A stretch of DNA of 64,000 nucleotides from Pseudoxanthomonas sp. PXM01 (GCF_014851815.1 NZ_JACVAJ010000003.1:186001-250000); one strand, 5' to 3'; shown: positions 1 through 10,545, counted from the stretch's first letter. The notes: generated by a model not told the origin, from the letters alone. Translations and numbers: made by a program.

Positions 1-2007
1 GCGCTCACGTTCAATGCCGACCTGGCGATCACCAAGACCAATACGTCAACACAGGGCACCAGTGATCTGGCAGACGACACCTACGCGCCGGGTGAGAGCC
101 GAACCTACACCATCGTCGTGACCAACAACGGGCCGTTCGGCGCGCAGAACCTCACCGTCAGCGACCCGCTGCCGACGGGTATCACCACGGCAAGCTGGAC
201 GTGTGCCAGTACCTCCGGTGATGCGGTCTGCGGCGCCGCCAGCGGCACCAATGCCATCAACGACACGGGGCTGGACCTGCCCGTGAATGCCGTCGCGACC
301 TACACCTTGACGTTCACTGTCCCCACCAGCTTCACCGGCACGTTGACCAACGTGGCCAACGTCACCCCCGGCGCAGGGACGACGGACCCGACATCCGGCA
401 ACAACAGCGCCACCGATGCCGACACCCGCGCGCCGCAGCTCACGCTCGCCAAGTCCTGGGTCACCGCCAGGGTCAACGATGCCGCAACAATTACTGCGAC
501 GGGCACGCCGTCACCGATCGGCTCGGGCGCACTCAATGCGGTAGCGAACACCGCCACTGAAACCGATACCGCAGCGGGCCGCTACAGCCTGCAAAGGGGC
601 CACACCTACACGATCACCGAAGCCTTCACTGCCGGCAACGCAGCCAGCTATGCGAAGTCGCTGAGCTGCACCGGCAACACGGGAACCGGAGCGGCGCTCG
701 CCTATACCGCGAATGCGCTCAGCGGAACATTGACGGTCGGCAGCACGGCGACAGACATCACCTGCACCTTCGCAAACAGCGGACGCGCCACGCTGACCCT
801 GCTCAAGACGGTGGTCAACGACAACGACGGCACGCAGCTGCCGAACGCGTGGACGTTGACGGCGACCGGTCCGACCAACATCAGCGGCACAACAGGCGCC
901 GCGACGGTGACCAATGCTTCGGTGAACCCGGGCACGTACACACTGGCCGAGAGCGCGACGCCGACCGGTTACACCGCGAGTCTGTACAGCTGCGTCAAGA
1001 ACGGTGCTGCTGCGGTGTCGGGCAACAGCCTCGTGCTGGCTGCAGGCGACACCGCGACCTGCACGATCACCAACAATGACCGTCCAGCCACGCTGACTCT
1101 GATCAAAGCGGTAATCAACGACAACGGCGGCACGCAGCCGGCGAGCGCATGGACATTGTCGGCAACGGGTCCGACCAACATCAGCGGCGCGACCGGCACC
1201 GCGGCGGTGACCAACGCCTCGGTGAACCCGGGGACGTATGCGTTGGCCGAGAGCGCGACGCCCGTCGGTTACACCGCGAGTCCGTACAGCTGCATCAAGA
1301 ACGGTGCTGCCGCGGTCTCGGGCAACAGCCTCGTGCTCGCCGCGGGCGACACCGCGACCTGCACAATCAACAACAACGACCGGCCCGCCACGCTGACCCT
1401 GGTCAAGACGGTGACCAACGACAACGGCGGCACGCAGGCGGCCAGCGCATGGACGTTGACGGCAACGGGCCCGACCAACATTAGTGGCGCGACGGGAACC
1501 GCGGCAGTGACCAATGCCTCGGTGAACCCGGGTACGTACACGCTGGCCGAAAGCGCGACGCCGCTGCACTACGTTGCCAGTCCTTACAACTGCGTCAAGA
1601 ACGGTGCTGCCGCGGTCTCGGGCAACAGCCTCGTGCTCGCTGCGGGCGACACCGCCACCTGCACGATCAACAACAATGACAGCAACCAGACAGACGTGCA
1701 GATCGAAAAGACCGCCACGCCAAGTCCGGTGCGGTCGGGTGAGCGCGTCCAGTTCACCTTGGTGGTGACCAACCGGGGGCCGGCCGCCGCCGCCGGCGCT
1801 GTCGTGAGGGATCCGGCCGTGGCCGGACTCGATTGCACTGCCGCGGGGTTGCCGCTGGCGTCCTGTTCGGCATCGGGCGGTGCCACGTGTCCCGCCTCGA
1901 CGACGGCCAGTGGCCTGCAGACCGGCGTCGCGATTCCCGTGCTTCCTAACGGAGGGACCGTCACGATCCAATTCACCTGCAATGTGACCGCCAGCGGCCT
2001 GCCGTAG
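1..2007 (+). CDS. DUF11 / prealbumin-like repeat exported protein (5' end outside window)
   Basis: The frame is open from base 1 to a TAG at 2005-2007, so this is the C-terminal 668 residues of a larger protein. It opens inside a DUF11-type domain (motifs FNADLAITKT and NNGPFGAQN), continues with a prealbumin-like segment, then three near-identical 100-residue modules, and closes with a second DUF11 domain ending TASGLP. The low-charge, Thr/Gly/Asn-rich beta composition is typical of secreted surface proteins. No sortase signal, membrane anchor or autotransporter barrel is visible at the C-terminus. It is a tandem paralogue of the gene at 2515-7014, sharing the same DUF11 blocks and C-terminal motif. 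An adhesin-like or structural surface role is inference only. Confidence 0.85.
   Translation, partial: ALTFNADLAITKTNTSTQGTSDLADDTYAPGESRTYTIVVTNNGPFGAQNLTVSDPLPTGITTASWTCASTSGDAVCGAASGTNAINDTGLDLPVNAVATYTLTFTVPTSFTGTLTNVANVTPGAGTTDPTSGNNSATDADTRAPQLTLAKSWVTARVNDAATITATGTPSPIGSGALNAVANTATETDTAAGRYSLQRGHTYTITEAFTAGNAASYAKSLSCTGNTGTGAALAYTANALSGTLTVGSTATDITCTFANSGRATLTLLKTVVNDNDGTQLPNAWTLTATGPTNISGTTGAATVTNASVNPGTYTLAESATPTGYTASLYSCVKNGAAAVSGNSLVLAAGDTATCTITNNDRPATLTLIKAVINDNGGTQPASAWTLSATGPTNISGATGTAAVTNASVNPGTYALAESATPVGYTASPYSCIKNGAAAVSGNSLVLAAGDTATCTINNNDRPATLTLVKTVTNDNGGTQAASAWTLTATGPTNISGATGTAAVTNASVNPGTYTLAESATPLHYVASPYNCVKNGAAAVSGNSLVLAAGDTATCTINNNDSNQTDVQIEKTATPSPVRSGERVQFTLVVTNRGPAAAAGAVVRDPAVAGLDCTAAGLPLASCSASGGATCPASTTASGLQTGVAIPVLPNGGTVTIQFTCNVTASGLP
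787..1686 (+). repeat. three tandem 300-bp coding repeats
   Basis: Three in-frame units of about 300 bp (starting near 787, 1087 and 1387) encode modules that begin ATLTLxK and end in an AAGDTATC/NND motif. They are strikingly similar at nucleotide level, which suggests recent duplication or gene conversion. A more diverged single copy is in the next gene near 5050-5340. Confidence 0.85.
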
Positions 2008-2042
2008 GTCCGGTTCGCGCCCTGCGCCTTTCCGGTAGCAAG

Positions 2043-2067
2043 GAAGACCCCGCATCGCGGGGTCTTC
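2043..2067 (+). terminator. rho-independent-type terminator
   Basis: A perfect 11-bp stem, GAAGACCCCGC (2043-2053) with its complement (2057-2067) around a 3-base loop, lies 35 bp past the stop of the first gene and is followed by TCATTTG. It should separate the two DUF11 genes. Confidence 0.8.
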
Positions 2068-2074
2068 TCATTTG

Positions 2075-2511
2075 TGACCCCGCCGCCAGGAAGCACCCCG
2101 TACCGACGGGCAATGTCGCACCGTGAAGGCGAACCGGATGCCAGCCGCCCCCTCCGCCCGATAACCGGCTGCGTCATGGCGGCATGTGGAGGTTGCCCAG
2201 CATCACTGGCTGGCACTACGGGTGGGTGGCAGCCGTGTAAATGTCATTACTTTCAGATGAGCGGAATGTCCTGCCCCTCAGTTGAAGGGCGATTACATAG
2301 TTTCGATATCACATTATCAGCGGTGCGCACTTCGCCCGTCAGCGGGACGCGCCAGGGAATGGGATGACATGGCGGCGGGCTCCCGTATGGAACGGGAGGC
2401 GCCGGTCTCCAGGGGAAAACACATGCTTGATCGCCGCTCAGACCACCACGGCTGCACGTCCTCCCACGCACTTCACTTCGGGCTTCCCGCCTGCTGCCGG
2501 AAAGGATTGCG
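2075..2511. other. intergenic region with no gene recognised
   Basis: About 440 bp between the two paralogues. The only visible structure is a short CTCCCG/CGGGAG hairpin near 2380-2397. No convincing promoter, RNA motif or coding signal was found. Short open frames on both strands have no sensible composition. Confidence 0.5.
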
Positions 2512-2514
2512 GTG

Positions 2515-5500
2515 ATGGCGAAGTGCATAGCTGAGACGTCGGCGGAATCCGTGTCCACGGGCACGCCATTCATCGCTCGTATCCCTGGTGTAGCTCGTGG
2601 GCTTGCCGCAGCAGGGTTGCTGCTGGCCGGCACAATCGGCCAGGTCCAGGCTCAGAACTGCCCGGCGGGCAGCTTCAACCCTTTCGCGGCCTACGACGAC
2701 CAGAATCAAAGCCAGACTGTCGTCACCAACAACGTCGTGATGGTCGGGTCATCACGGCTCCAGCTCACGCACACCACGGCCGGCAGCGCGAGCATCAGTG
2801 TGAACGCGATCAATGACCAGCACGTCGCTGGCCAGATCGGCGTGCGACTGGGGCATGGCGGCAACGCCAATTCGACTAGCAATTACATCGAATCGATCTA
2901 TGCGTTTCGCAACCCGGCGAACCTGAGCCAGTACCTGCCGGTGTCCGGCCTCGTCTTCAGCCTGCATGACGTCGACGCGGCTGACAACGTCATTGTCGAT
3001 GCCTATCCCGCCGGCAGTTCGACGCCGATTTCCTTGAGCACCAGCATCTACACCCTCGATACGTCGACCGGCGCCACAGTCGTGTCGTATGCGGGAAGCA
3101 ACCGTTTCACCTCGCAGGCCGTCGATATCGGCAATCGCCGCGGCACGATCAATTTCGACTTTGCCGGCTACAGCATCGACCGGGTAGTGCTGCGCTACTA
3201 CGACACCTCCGATGCCGGCACCTACACGGCCGCCGGCTTTCTTGCCTGCAATGCGACGCTGACCCTCAACAAGACCACGTTGGGTGGGTCCGGTGGTCCC
3301 TTCGGATTCACCCTGACCAACACCTCGCGGAATACGGGTGGCACGGCAACCACGTCAGCGGCGAATTCCCCTGTACAGGTCGACGGCAACGCAGGCACCG
3401 CCGGCGTGCAGCCCTTCGGCATCGCCAATGCGGCGGCGGCGGTCACCATCGCCGAGAGCAGTCTCCCGACCGGGTGGAGTCTGACAAATGCGACCTGCAG
3501 TAACGCCGCGGGAACGACCGTCGGCAGTCTTGCGTCCGGCACCTACACGATCCCCGGCGGCAGCATCGGGCCAGCTGCGGCATTGACCTGCACGTTCACG
3601 AATGCGCGGACGACGCTTCGCCTGCAGAAGGCGCTGCCGAATGGGCGTACGGTGGGGTCGGACCAGTTCACATTGTCCATCGCCGGCGCGGGGGCACCCG
3701 CCGCCGTCACGACGACCGGCAGTGGCAGCACCGCGACGGGTGCGGTCACGCACGCAACTGCGACGGCGGGCAGCAGCTATACCCTGTCGGAATCGGCTGC
3801 GGGCTCCACGGTACTGGCGAACTACACGACGACCTACAGCTGCACCAATGCGCGCGCAGGCGGACAGACGCCGAGCGGCAGCGGCACGAGCTTCTCCGTC
3901 ACGCCCGTGGCCGGCGATGACCTGACCTGCACCTTCGCCAACACGGCACCGTCGTCCACTCCATTGACCTGCGATGCCACCCTGTATCTCACCCAGACGG
4001 GTGGGGTGCTGTATACGATCAACCGCTCGGGCAATCCTTTTACCTACCAGACGCTGGGGACCGCGAGCGTGGCCCTCAACGCGATGGCCTACAACCCGGC
4101 TGACAACTATCTCTACGCATTGCGGAACCTGTCCGGCGACGATGGCAGGCGCCTGTACCGCATCGATGCGTCCGGTAATCGCGTCGAACTGGGTCTGGTG
4201 ACCGGCCTGCCTGCGCCGCCGACAAGCATTTCGTACTTTGCAGGCGCGTTCACCACGGCAGGCGACAACGCGCTATATGTCACCGATGGCGTGAACGATA
4301 ACCGGATGTATCGGATCGACGTGACGACGCTTCAGGCGACGCTGATCACGCTGAGCCGCAACCTGTACGTGGCGGACTTCGATTACATCGGCGGCTTGTT
4401 CTATGGCATCGAGGGTTCTACGGGGCAATTGGTCTCGATCCATCCCATCAATGGCACCGTGACCAACATCGGCACCCCGGGACCCACCGGCATTGTCGGT
4501 GCGATCTGGGCCGACAACCTGGGTCTGTACGGCGTGCTCAATACGGGTGGCTTCTACCGGTTCGATACGGTCACCGGAGCACGCACGCTCATCTCGGGTT
4601 CTCCGACCACGTCATCCAACGACGGCGCCCGGTGCCCCGTGGGTCCGCCGCTCACGTTCAACGCCGATCTGGCAATCACCAAGACCGATGGCGCCACCAC
4701 GTACACGCCGGGTACCAACGTGGTGTACACGATCGTAGCCAGCAACAATGGCCCCTTCGGTGCGCAGAACGCGCGCGTGCAGGATGCGTTGCCTAGCGGC
4801 ATTACCACGGCCAGTTGGACGTGTGCTGCGGCGAATGGCGCAGCATGCCGCACGGCGAGCGGCACGGGCGCCATCGATACCCGCGTGGATCTGCCGGTCG
4901 GCGGCACCGCGACATTCGCGCTGACGATGGCCGTGCCCACGAATTTCACGGGAAATCTGGTCAACACGGCCACCGTGACGCCGGATGTGGGCAACTCGGA
5001 TCCCGTGCCGGGCAACAACTCGGCCACGGATACCAACGGAGCCCGCACGGCGCTGACGTTGATCAAGACCGTGACCAACGACGATGGCGGCACACAGTCG
5101 CCGATCGCGTGGACGCTCTCGGCGGCAGGGCCGACGCCCATCAGTGGCACGACCGGATCGGCGGCGGTGACCAATGTCGCGGTGAATCCGGGCACGTATA
5201 CGCTGTCGGAAAGTGCGTTTCCATCCGGCTACTCCGCAACGCCTTATAGTTGCGCCATCAATGGTGGCGTGCCTGTCAGCGGCAACAGCATCACCCTGGC
5301 GGCGGGTGACAATGCTGTCTGCCGGATTCACAACGACGACACTGGCGTGGCTGGGCAGCCTGCTGCTTGCGGCATTACCAGCCACTCGGGTGCGAGCGGC
5401 GCTTCGTTCGTGTTCGGGCCGGGTGGTGTCAATGCCAGCGCCTCGCTGCAGAACATCACCTTTGACGCGGGTTCGACGGCGGGCGGCTCGATCAACCGCT

Positions 5501-7014
5501 TCGTCGACAGCACGGGGCGCGCCTACACGACGCCAGCAGGTCCGGGGCGCTGGCTGCTGACCAACAGCAACACCACGACCCGCCTGACCGTAACGTTCTC
5601 GCCGGCGATTCCCGCGCATCGGATCGGACTGGCGATCTACGACATCGGCACGTGGGACGCGACCATGCCCAACAACAGTGAGGATCCGGCCTACAACCCT
5701 TCGTTGACGCTTTCACTGTCGGGCGGCGCCACGTCGGGTCAGTTTGTGGCACACCAGACAGGCGCATTGGCGACGCTCGCAAGGTACACGCCGGCGAGCG
5801 GCGTGGTCACGATGGACAGCACGGCCTACCAGTCGGGCGTCGAGCGGACCTGGCGGCAGTCGGTTTTCCTGCGCGGCAATGCCAATGCGCTGGTGAGCAC
5901 GCTCACGTTGACGGCCACCAACATCAAGCCCGGCGACAACATCGGCTTCGGTCTGGTGGCGATTCCTTCGTGCGTCACGGTGAGCAAGGTCACCGAAGGT
6001 GGCGTGGGTAGCTTCGATTTCACCACCACCAACATCAACAACTGGGACAGCACCGCTGCGGCGTCACCCATCACGTTGACCACCGCCGCGACAGGCACGC
6101 CTGTCAGCTCCGCGCGCCACTACTACGCGCATCCGATCAGCAGCAACAGCCAGGGCACGCAGCCGGTCACCCTCAGCGAAGCCATCCCTGCCAGCTGGAT
6201 CCTCTCGCCGGCCCAGTGCACGGACGCCAACAGCAGCCGCAACGGCAACACCGGCAGCTTTGGCAGCCTCGCGGGCGGCACATTGACGATTCCCGCGGAT
6301 CGCATGCGATTCGAATCCAACATCACCTGCACCTTCACCAATACGCGCGCGGCGATCCTGCGCCTGCAGAAGGCATTGCCCGACGGGCGCGCGGCGGCGG
6401 CGGACCAGTTCACGCTGTCGATGACCGGCGCCGGCGCACCGGCACCGCTGACCACGACAGGCACCGGCAGTACGGCAGCCGGCACGGTTTCGCATGCCAC
6501 GGCGACGCCGGGTTCGGCTTATGTCCTGTCAGAAGCGGCGGCAGGTGGCGCGGATCTCACCCACTACGTGTCCAGCTACAGCTGCAGCAATGCGCGGTCC
6601 GGCGGCCAGGCGCCAAGCGGGAGTGGCGCGTCGTTCGGCGTGACGCCGGCGGCGGGCGACGACCTGACGTGCACGTTCTCCAACCTGCGCCGGAGCACCG
6701 ACATCTCGATCCTGAAGACGGTGGCGGCGGATCCGGTGGTCAGCGGCGGGCAAGCGCAGTTCACCCTGGTGGTGACCAACCATGGTCCGATGGCGGCCGA
6801 TGGCGCGACGGTGCGGGATCCTGCCATGGCCGGACTCGACTGCACCACCGCCGGCTTGCCGGCCCCGACCTGTTCGGCGACCCCCGGCACCACGTGTCCC
6901 AGCCCGCTGACTGCCGCCGGCCTGCAGGCCGGCTTGCCGGTCCCGACCTTCCCGAGCGGGGGGGTCGTCACGCTCGGCCTGACCTGCAGCGTCACCGCCA
7001 GCGGAACGCCTTGA
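2515..7014 (+). CDS. large exported DUF11 / DUF6923-type repeat protein
   Basis: This 1499-residue protein has an N-terminal hydrophobic export signal (GLAAAGLLLAGTIGQVQAQ, cleavage near residue 47). ATG 2515 is preferred over GTG 2512 because AGGA at 2503-2506 lies 8 nt upstream. Visible order: an N-terminal beta domain after NCPAGSFNPFAAYD; a prealbumin-like block; a segment beginning ATLYLTQTGGVLYTINRSG that resembles the DUF6923 propeller (about residues 485-700); a DUF11 domain with NNGPFGAQN; one 100-residue module like those of the upstream paralogue; a second N-terminal-like domain; another LRLQKALPxGR block; and a final DUF11 domain ending VTASGTP. The LRLQKALPxGR block occurs twice (near residues 370 and 1285), indicating internal duplication. 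Function unknown; probably extracellular. Confidence 0.87.
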   Translation: MAKCIAETSAESVSTGTPFIARIPGVARGLAAAGLLLAGTIGQVQAQNCPAGSFNPFAAYDDQNQSQTVVTNNVVMVGSSRLQLTHTTAGSASISVNAINDQHVAGQIGVRLGHGGNANSTSNYIESIYAFRNPANLSQYLPVSGLVFSLHDVDAADNVIVDAYPAGSSTPISLSTSIYTLDTSTGATVVSYAGSNRFTSQAVDIGNRRGTINFDFAGYSIDRVVLRYYDTSDAGTYTAAGFLACNATLTLNKTTLGGSGGPFGFTLTNTSRNTGGTATTSAANSPVQVDGNAGTAGVQPFGIANAAAAVTIAESSLPTGWSLTNATCSNAAGTTVGSLASGTYTIPGGSIGPAAALTCTFTNARTTLRLQKALPNGRTVGSDQFTLSIAGAGAPAAVTTTGSGSTATGAVTHATATAGSSYTLSESAAGSTVLANYTTTYSCTNARAGGQTPSGSGTSFSVTPVAGDDLTCTFANTAPSSTPLTCDATLYLTQTGGVLYTINRSGNPFTYQTLGTASVALNAMAYNPADNYLYALRNLSGDDGRRLYRIDASGNRVELGLVTGLPAPPTSISYFAGAFTTAGDNALYVTDGVNDNRMYRIDVTTLQATLITLSRNLYVADFDYIGGLFYGIEGSTGQLVSIHPINGTVTNIGTPGPTGIVGAIWADNLGLYGVLNTGGFYRFDTVTGARTLISGSPTTSSNDGARCPVGPPLTFNADLAITKTDGATTYTPGTNVVYTIVASNNGPFGAQNARVQDALPSGITTASWTCAAANGAACRTASGTGAIDTRVDLPVGGTATFALTMAVPTNFTGNLVNTATVTPDVGNSDPVPGNNSATDTNGARTALTLIKTVTNDDGGTQSPIAWTLSAAGPTPISGTTGSAAVTNVAVNPGTYTLSESAFPSGYSATPYSCAINGGVPVSGNSITLAAGDNAVCRIHNDDTGVAGQPAACGITSHSGASGASFVFGPGGVNASASLQNITFDAGSTAGGSINRFVDSTGRAYTTPAGPGRWLLTNSNTTTRLTVTFSPAIPAHRIGLAIYDIGTWDATMPNNSEDPAYNPSLTLSLSGGATSGQFVAHQTGALATLARYTPASGVVTMDSTAYQSGVERTWRQSVFLRGNANALVSTLTLTATNIKPGDNIGFGLVAIPSCVTVSKVTEGGVGSFDFTTTNINNWDSTAAASPITLTTAATGTPVSSARHYYAHPISSNSQGTQPVTLSEAIPASWILSPAQCTDANSSRNGNTGSFGSLAGGTLTIPADRMRFESNITCTFTNTRAAILRLQKALPDGRAAAADQFTLSMTGAGAPAPLTTTGTGSTAAGTVSHATATPGSAYVLSEAAAGGADLTHYVSSYSCSNARSGGQAPSGSGASFGVTPAAGDDLTCTFSNLRRSTDISILKTVAADPVVSGGQAQFTLVVTNHGPMAADGATVRDPAMAGLDCTTAGLPAPTCSATPGTTCPSPLTAAGLQAGLPVPTFPSGGVVTLGLTCSVTASGTP

Positions 7015-7063
7015 GGGCAGGGTTGGAGGCGCGCGTCGCGGCAGACGCGCGTCTGCCCGCTGC

Positions 7064-7093
7064 TTGACGCGTCGCCCGTCGCGGGCGTAACGT
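7064..7093 (+). promoter_or_regulatory. predicted sigma-70 promoter of metE
   Basis: TTGACG (7064-7069) and TAACGT (7088-7093) are separated by 18 bp. The predicted start near 7100 coincides with the first base of the riboswitch P1 stem, which supports the call. The -10 match is weak. Confidence 0.5.
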
Positions 7094-7100
7094 TCGCACC

Positions 7101-7311
7101 GCCAAGGTTTCCATCTCTTTATCCGAATAAAGAGATGGAATTAAAAGGGAAGCCGGTGCGGCCTGTTCGATGGGCCCATTCCGGCGCTGCCCCGCAGCGG
7201 TATTTGGAAACGAACCTCGCCAACAGCACTGGTCCCCACATGGACCGGGAAGCGGCGGGAAGTAGGCCAGCGCACCCGCGCCCGTCCATGAGCCCGAAGA
7301 CCTGCCCTGGC
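7101..7311 (+). promoter_or_regulatory. cobalamin (B12) riboswitch upstream of metE
   Basis: The expected adenosylcobalamin-riboswitch elements appear in order: a P1-like pair GCCAAGG (7101-7107) with CCCTGGC (7305-7311); a perfect 14-bp hairpin at 7109-7140; AAAAGGGAAGCCGGTG (7143-7158); the GCTGCCCCGCA core (7190-7200); CACTGG (about 7228); GGGAAGCGG; and the B12 box AGCCCGAAGACCTGCC (7291-7306). The metE start is about 210 nt downstream, leaving room for an expression platform. B12 riboswitches upstream of metE are well known: they repress the B12-independent enzyme when B12 is available. A clean terminator in the expression platform was not seen, so control may act on translation. Confidence 0.95.
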
Positions 7312-7521
7312 CGGAAGACACGACCGTCCTCCGACTGACCTGGAGCTTCCGAGGGGAGGTGGCCGGAGCCCGTGTCCGTGCGCGCCTGCCCGGATGCGTC
7401 CTCCTGCGCCCGACCTCGGCACTCCGGCTCGCCCGCGGGGGCGAAGGTCGCTGGCGTGGCGGGCTCCGGTCCGGCGCGCGGTTCCTTCGTTCCTCATCCG
7501 CCACGCATGAGGACACGCACC

Positions 7522-9813
7522 ATGACCACCGTTACCACCCTCGGCTTCCCGCGCATCGGCGCGAAGCGCGAACTGAAGACCGCCCTGGAAAGCTACTGGC
7601 GCGGCGACACCACCGCCGACGATCTGCAAAACACTGCGCGCGATCTGCGCCACCGCCATTGGCAACTGCAACGCGACGCCGGCGCCGACGTCGTGCCGTG
7701 CAACGACTTCGCGCTGTACGACCACGTGCTCGACACCGCCTTCCTGTTCGATGCCATTCCCGATGCCTACCGCGCACTGGCCGATGCCGATCCGCTGGCC
7801 GGCTACTTTGCGCTCGCACGCGGCGTGCAACGCGACGGCACCGACCTGCGCGCGCTGGAAATGACCAAGTGGTTCGACACCAACTACCACTACCTGGTGC
7901 CGGAACTGCACGCCGGCCAGGCGTTCCGCCTGCGTGGCGACAAGCCGGTGGCGGAGTTCCTGGAAGCGCGCGCCGCCGGCCACGCCGCGCGTCCGGTGCT
8001 GCTGGGGCCGGTGAGCTTCCTGCTGCTGGCGAAGAGCGTCGATGGCAGCGACCGTCTTGCGCTGCTCGACGCACTGTTGCCGGTTTACGCGGACCTGTTG
8101 GCGAAGCTGCATGCCGCGGGTGCGGACTGGGTGCAGATCGACGAACCCTGCCTGGTGCTGGATCTCGATGACACGGCACGCGCCGTCTACCTGCGCGCGT
8201 ACAGCACGTTGGCGAAGGGCGTACGACCGTCGCTGCTGCTGGCGACCTACTTCGGCCGCCTCGGCGACAACCTGCCCTTGGTCTGTGCGCTGCCGGTGGA
8301 TGGCCTGCACGTCGACCTGGTGCGCGGGAAGGAACAGCTGGACGAAGTGCTCAAGCAACTGCCGAAGGGCCGCGTGCTGTCGGCCGGCCTGGTCGATGGC
8401 CGCAACATCTGGCGCACGAACCTCGACAACGCGCTGATCTTGGCGAAGTACGCGCAGGGGCATGTCGGCGATAACGCCCTGTGGCTGTCGCCGTCGTGCT
8501 CGCTGCTGCATGTGCCGGTCGACGTGTCCGGCGAGAAGGCGCTGCCGTCCGACCTGAAGTCGTGGCTGGCGTTCGCGCGACAGAAGCTCGAGGAACTGCG
8601 CCTGCTTGCCGATGCCTTGCGCGATCCGCGCGCGGCGGACGCCGGCCTGGCGATCGCACGCGACCGCATCGAGTCGCGTCGCCAGTCCGCACGCGTGCAC
8701 CGTCCCGAGGTTGCTGCGCGGCTGGCGTCGCCGGACGCGGCCGACATCGACCGCGACTCGCCGTATCCGCAACGCCGCATCGCGCAGGCCACGCTGCTCG
8801 GACTGCCCGAGTTCCCCACCACCACCATCGGCTCGTTCCCGCAGACCCTCGAAGTGCGCGAAGCGCGCGCCCGCAACAAGGGCGGCAAACTCTCCGACGC
8901 CGACTACGACGCCTTCCTGCGCGAAGAGACCGAACGCTGCGTGCGCTTCCAGGAAGAGATCGGCATCGACGTGCTGGTGCACGGCGAGTTCGAGCGCAAC
9001 GACATGGTTGAGTACTTCGGCGAGCAGCTCGATGGTTTCGCCTTCACGAAGAACGGCTGGGTGCAGAGCTACGGCTCGCGCTGCGTGAAGCCGCCGCTGA
9101 TCTACGGCGACGTGTCGCGCCCCGCACCGATGACGGTGCGCTGGTCGCAGTACGCGCAGTCGCTGACCGACCGGCCGATGAAGGGCATGCTGACCGGCCC
9201 GGTGACGGTGCTGCAGTGGTCGTTCGTGCGTGACGACCAGGCCCGTGCGCAGACCTGCCGGCAGATCGCGCTGGCCCTGCGCGACGAGGTGCTGGACCTG
9301 GAAGCGGCTGGCATCCGCGTCATCCAGATCGACGAGCCTGCGCTTCGCGAAGGCCTGCCGCTGCGTCGCACCGATTGGCAGGCTTACCTCCACTGGGCAG
9401 TGGAATGCTTTCGCATCAGCGCTGCGGGCGTGGCCGACGACACCCAGGTGCACACCCACATGTGCTATTCCGAGTTCAACGACATCATCGACGCGGTGGC
9501 GGCGATGGATGCCGACGTCATCTCCATCGAGACCTCGCGCTCGCGCATGGAACTGCTGGATGCGTTCGTAAAGTTCCGCTACCCCAACGAGATCGGCCCG
9601 GGCGTGTACGACATCCATTCGCCGCGCATCCCCACCGGGGGCGAGATGATCGACCTGCTTGAGAAGGCGCGCGCGGTGCTGGCGCCGGAGCAGATCTGGG
9701 TGAATCCGGATTGCGGGCTGAAGACGCGCGGTTGGCCGGAAGTGCGCGAGGCCCTGACGCGGATGGTCGCTGCCGCACAGGCGATGCGGAGCGGGCTGGT
9801 CCGCGCGGCGTAG
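7522..9813 (+). CDS. metE: 5-methyltetrahydropteroyltriglutamate-homocysteine methyltransferase (B12-independent methionine synthase)
   Basis: It transfers the methyl group of 5-methyl-tetrahydrofolate-polyglutamate to homocysteine to make methionine, in the cytoplasm and without cobalamin. At 763 residues it has the usual MetE length, with the N-terminal [12 protein letters not shown] motif and a C-terminal catalytic barrel. The zinc ligands are present as H646 and C648 (HTHMCYSEF) and C731 ([11 protein letters not shown]). ATG 7522 gives the family N-terminus [13 protein letters not shown]; an in-frame extension upstream is not conserved-looking. It is a single gene under the B12 riboswitch, so it should be expressed mainly when cobalamin is scarce. 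This implies a B12-dependent MetH elsewhere in the genome (inference). Confidence 0.97.
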   Translation: MTTVTTLGFPRIGAKRELKTALESYWRGDTTADDLQNTARDLRHRHWQLQRDAGADVVPCNDFALYDHVLDTAFLFDAIPDAYRALADADPLAGYFALARGVQRDGTDLRALEMTKWFDTNYHYLVPELHAGQAFRLRGDKPVAEFLEARAAGHAARPVLLGPVSFLLLAKSVDGSDRLALLDALLPVYADLLAKLHAAGADWVQIDEPCLVLDLDDTARAVYLRAYSTLAKGVRPSLLLATYFGRLGDNLPLVCALPVDGLHVDLVRGKEQLDEVLKQLPKGRVLSAGLVDGRNIWRTNLDNALILAKYAQGHVGDNALWLSPSCSLLHVPVDVSGEKALPSDLKSWLAFARQKLEELRLLADALRDPRAADAGLAIARDRIESRRQSARVHRPEVAARLASPDAADIDRDSPYPQRRIAQATLLGLPEFPTTTIGSFPQTLEVREARARNKGGKLSDADYDAFLREETERCVRFQEEIGIDVLVHGEFERNDMVEYFGEQLDGFAFTKNGWVQSYGSRCVKPPLIYGDVSRPAPMTVRWSQYAQSLTDRPMKGMLTGPVTVLQWSFVRDDQARAQTCRQIALALRDEVLDLEAAGIRVIQIDEPALREGLPLRRTDWQAYLHWAVECFRISAAGVADDTQVHTHMCYSEFNDIIDAVAAMDADVISIETSRSRMELLDAFVKFRYPNEIGPGVYDIHSPRIPTGGEMIDLLEKARAVLAPEQIWVNPDCGLKTRGWPEVREALTRMVAAAQAMRSGLVRAA

Positions 9814-9836
9814 CGCAGGCGGTTCGGCGCGCGATG

Positions 9837-9854
9837 CCTTGCGCGAACGCAAGG
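9837..9854 (+). terminator. possible terminator hairpin after metE
   Basis: CCTTGCG and CGCAAGG enclose a CGAA tetraloop 24 bp after the metE stop, followed by the weak tract TATTCC. Confidence 0.4.
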
Positions 9855-9912
9855 TATTCCAGTGCGGTGGCTGCTAGGCTGCGAGTCGCCGCTCTGGATC
9901 TCTCCTGCCACC

Positions 9913-10545
9913 ATGTCGACGCCGTTCGCTCCGTCCATCGCCCTGCTGATCATCGACCTGCAGCCCGATTTCATGCCGGGCGGTGCGCTCGCGTGCCGCG
10001 ACGGCGATGCCATCGTGCCGGGTATCGCCGCGCTGCTCGCGTCGCGTCGTTACAGCACCGTCGTGGCGACGCAGGACTGGCACCCACCGGGGCATGCGTC
10101 GTTCGCCTCAAGTCATCCCGGCCATGCGCCGTTCGACACGATCCCGTTGCATGGCCAGCCGCAGGTGCTGTGGCCGGACCACTGCGTGCAGGGCGCGCCC
10201 GGCGCCGCGCTGGCGGCTGGCGTGGACTGGACGCCGATCGACCTGATCCTGCGCAAGGGCACGCGGCCGCAGGTGGATTCGTACAGCGCCTTTCGGGAGA
10301 ACCACGGGCCGGACGGCACGCGTCCCACCACCGGCCTGGCCGGCTGGCTGCGCGAGCGCGGCATCGAGGAGGTGCATGTGTGCGGCCTGGCGCGCGACTA
10401 CTGCGTGCTGTGGTCGGCGCAGGATGCGGTGGAAGCGGGCTTCCGCGTGCGTTTCCTGTGGGACCTCACGCGGCCGGTCACCCCGTCGGGCGATGCCCCG
10501 ACCAGAACCGCCCTCGAAGCCGCAGGCATCGCGATAGACCCGTAG
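9913..10545 (+). CDS. pncA: nicotinamidase (isochorismatase-fold amidohydrolase)
   Basis: It hydrolyses nicotinamide to nicotinate and ammonia in the NAD salvage pathway. The 210-residue protein carries the family triad: D15 in IIDLQPDF, K115 in LRKGT and C164 in ARDYCVLW. The metal-site segment is TQDWHPPGHASF. ATG 9913 is chosen because translation from an upstream GTG would add a non-conserved leader. The TAG stop overlaps the first bases of a GTAG-headed palindromic repeat. It is a single gene, convergent with the thioesterase on the other strand. Confidence 0.94.
   Translation: MSTPFAPSIALLIIDLQPDFMPGGALACRDGDAIVPGIAALLASRRYSTVVATQDWHPPGHASFASSHPGHAPFDTIPLHGQPQVLWPDHCVQGAPGAALAAGVDWTPIDLILRKGTRPQVDSYSAFRENHGPDGTRPTTGLAGWLRERGIEEVHVCGLARDYCVLWSAQDAVEAGFRVRFLWDLTRPVTPSGDAPTRTALEAAGIAIDP

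Noticed and set aside
787..1686. CRISPR-like regular repeats
   Set aside because: Units are 300 bp, directly adjacent and in frame within a coding sequence; they are protein modules, not repeat-spacer units.
7109..7140. 14-bp perfect hairpin as terminator of the DUF11 gene
   Set aside because: No T-tract follows, and it fits the 5' arm of the B12 riboswitch, with AAAAGGGAA directly after it.
7141..9852. A 900-codon open frame antisense to metE (minus strand)
   Set aside because: Composition is His/Arg/Gln-rich shadow sequence produced by strong third-position GC in metE; no motif or start signal. The same applies to other long antisense frames, e.g. 511-2055, 11324-13474, 14850-17840, 18580-20178.
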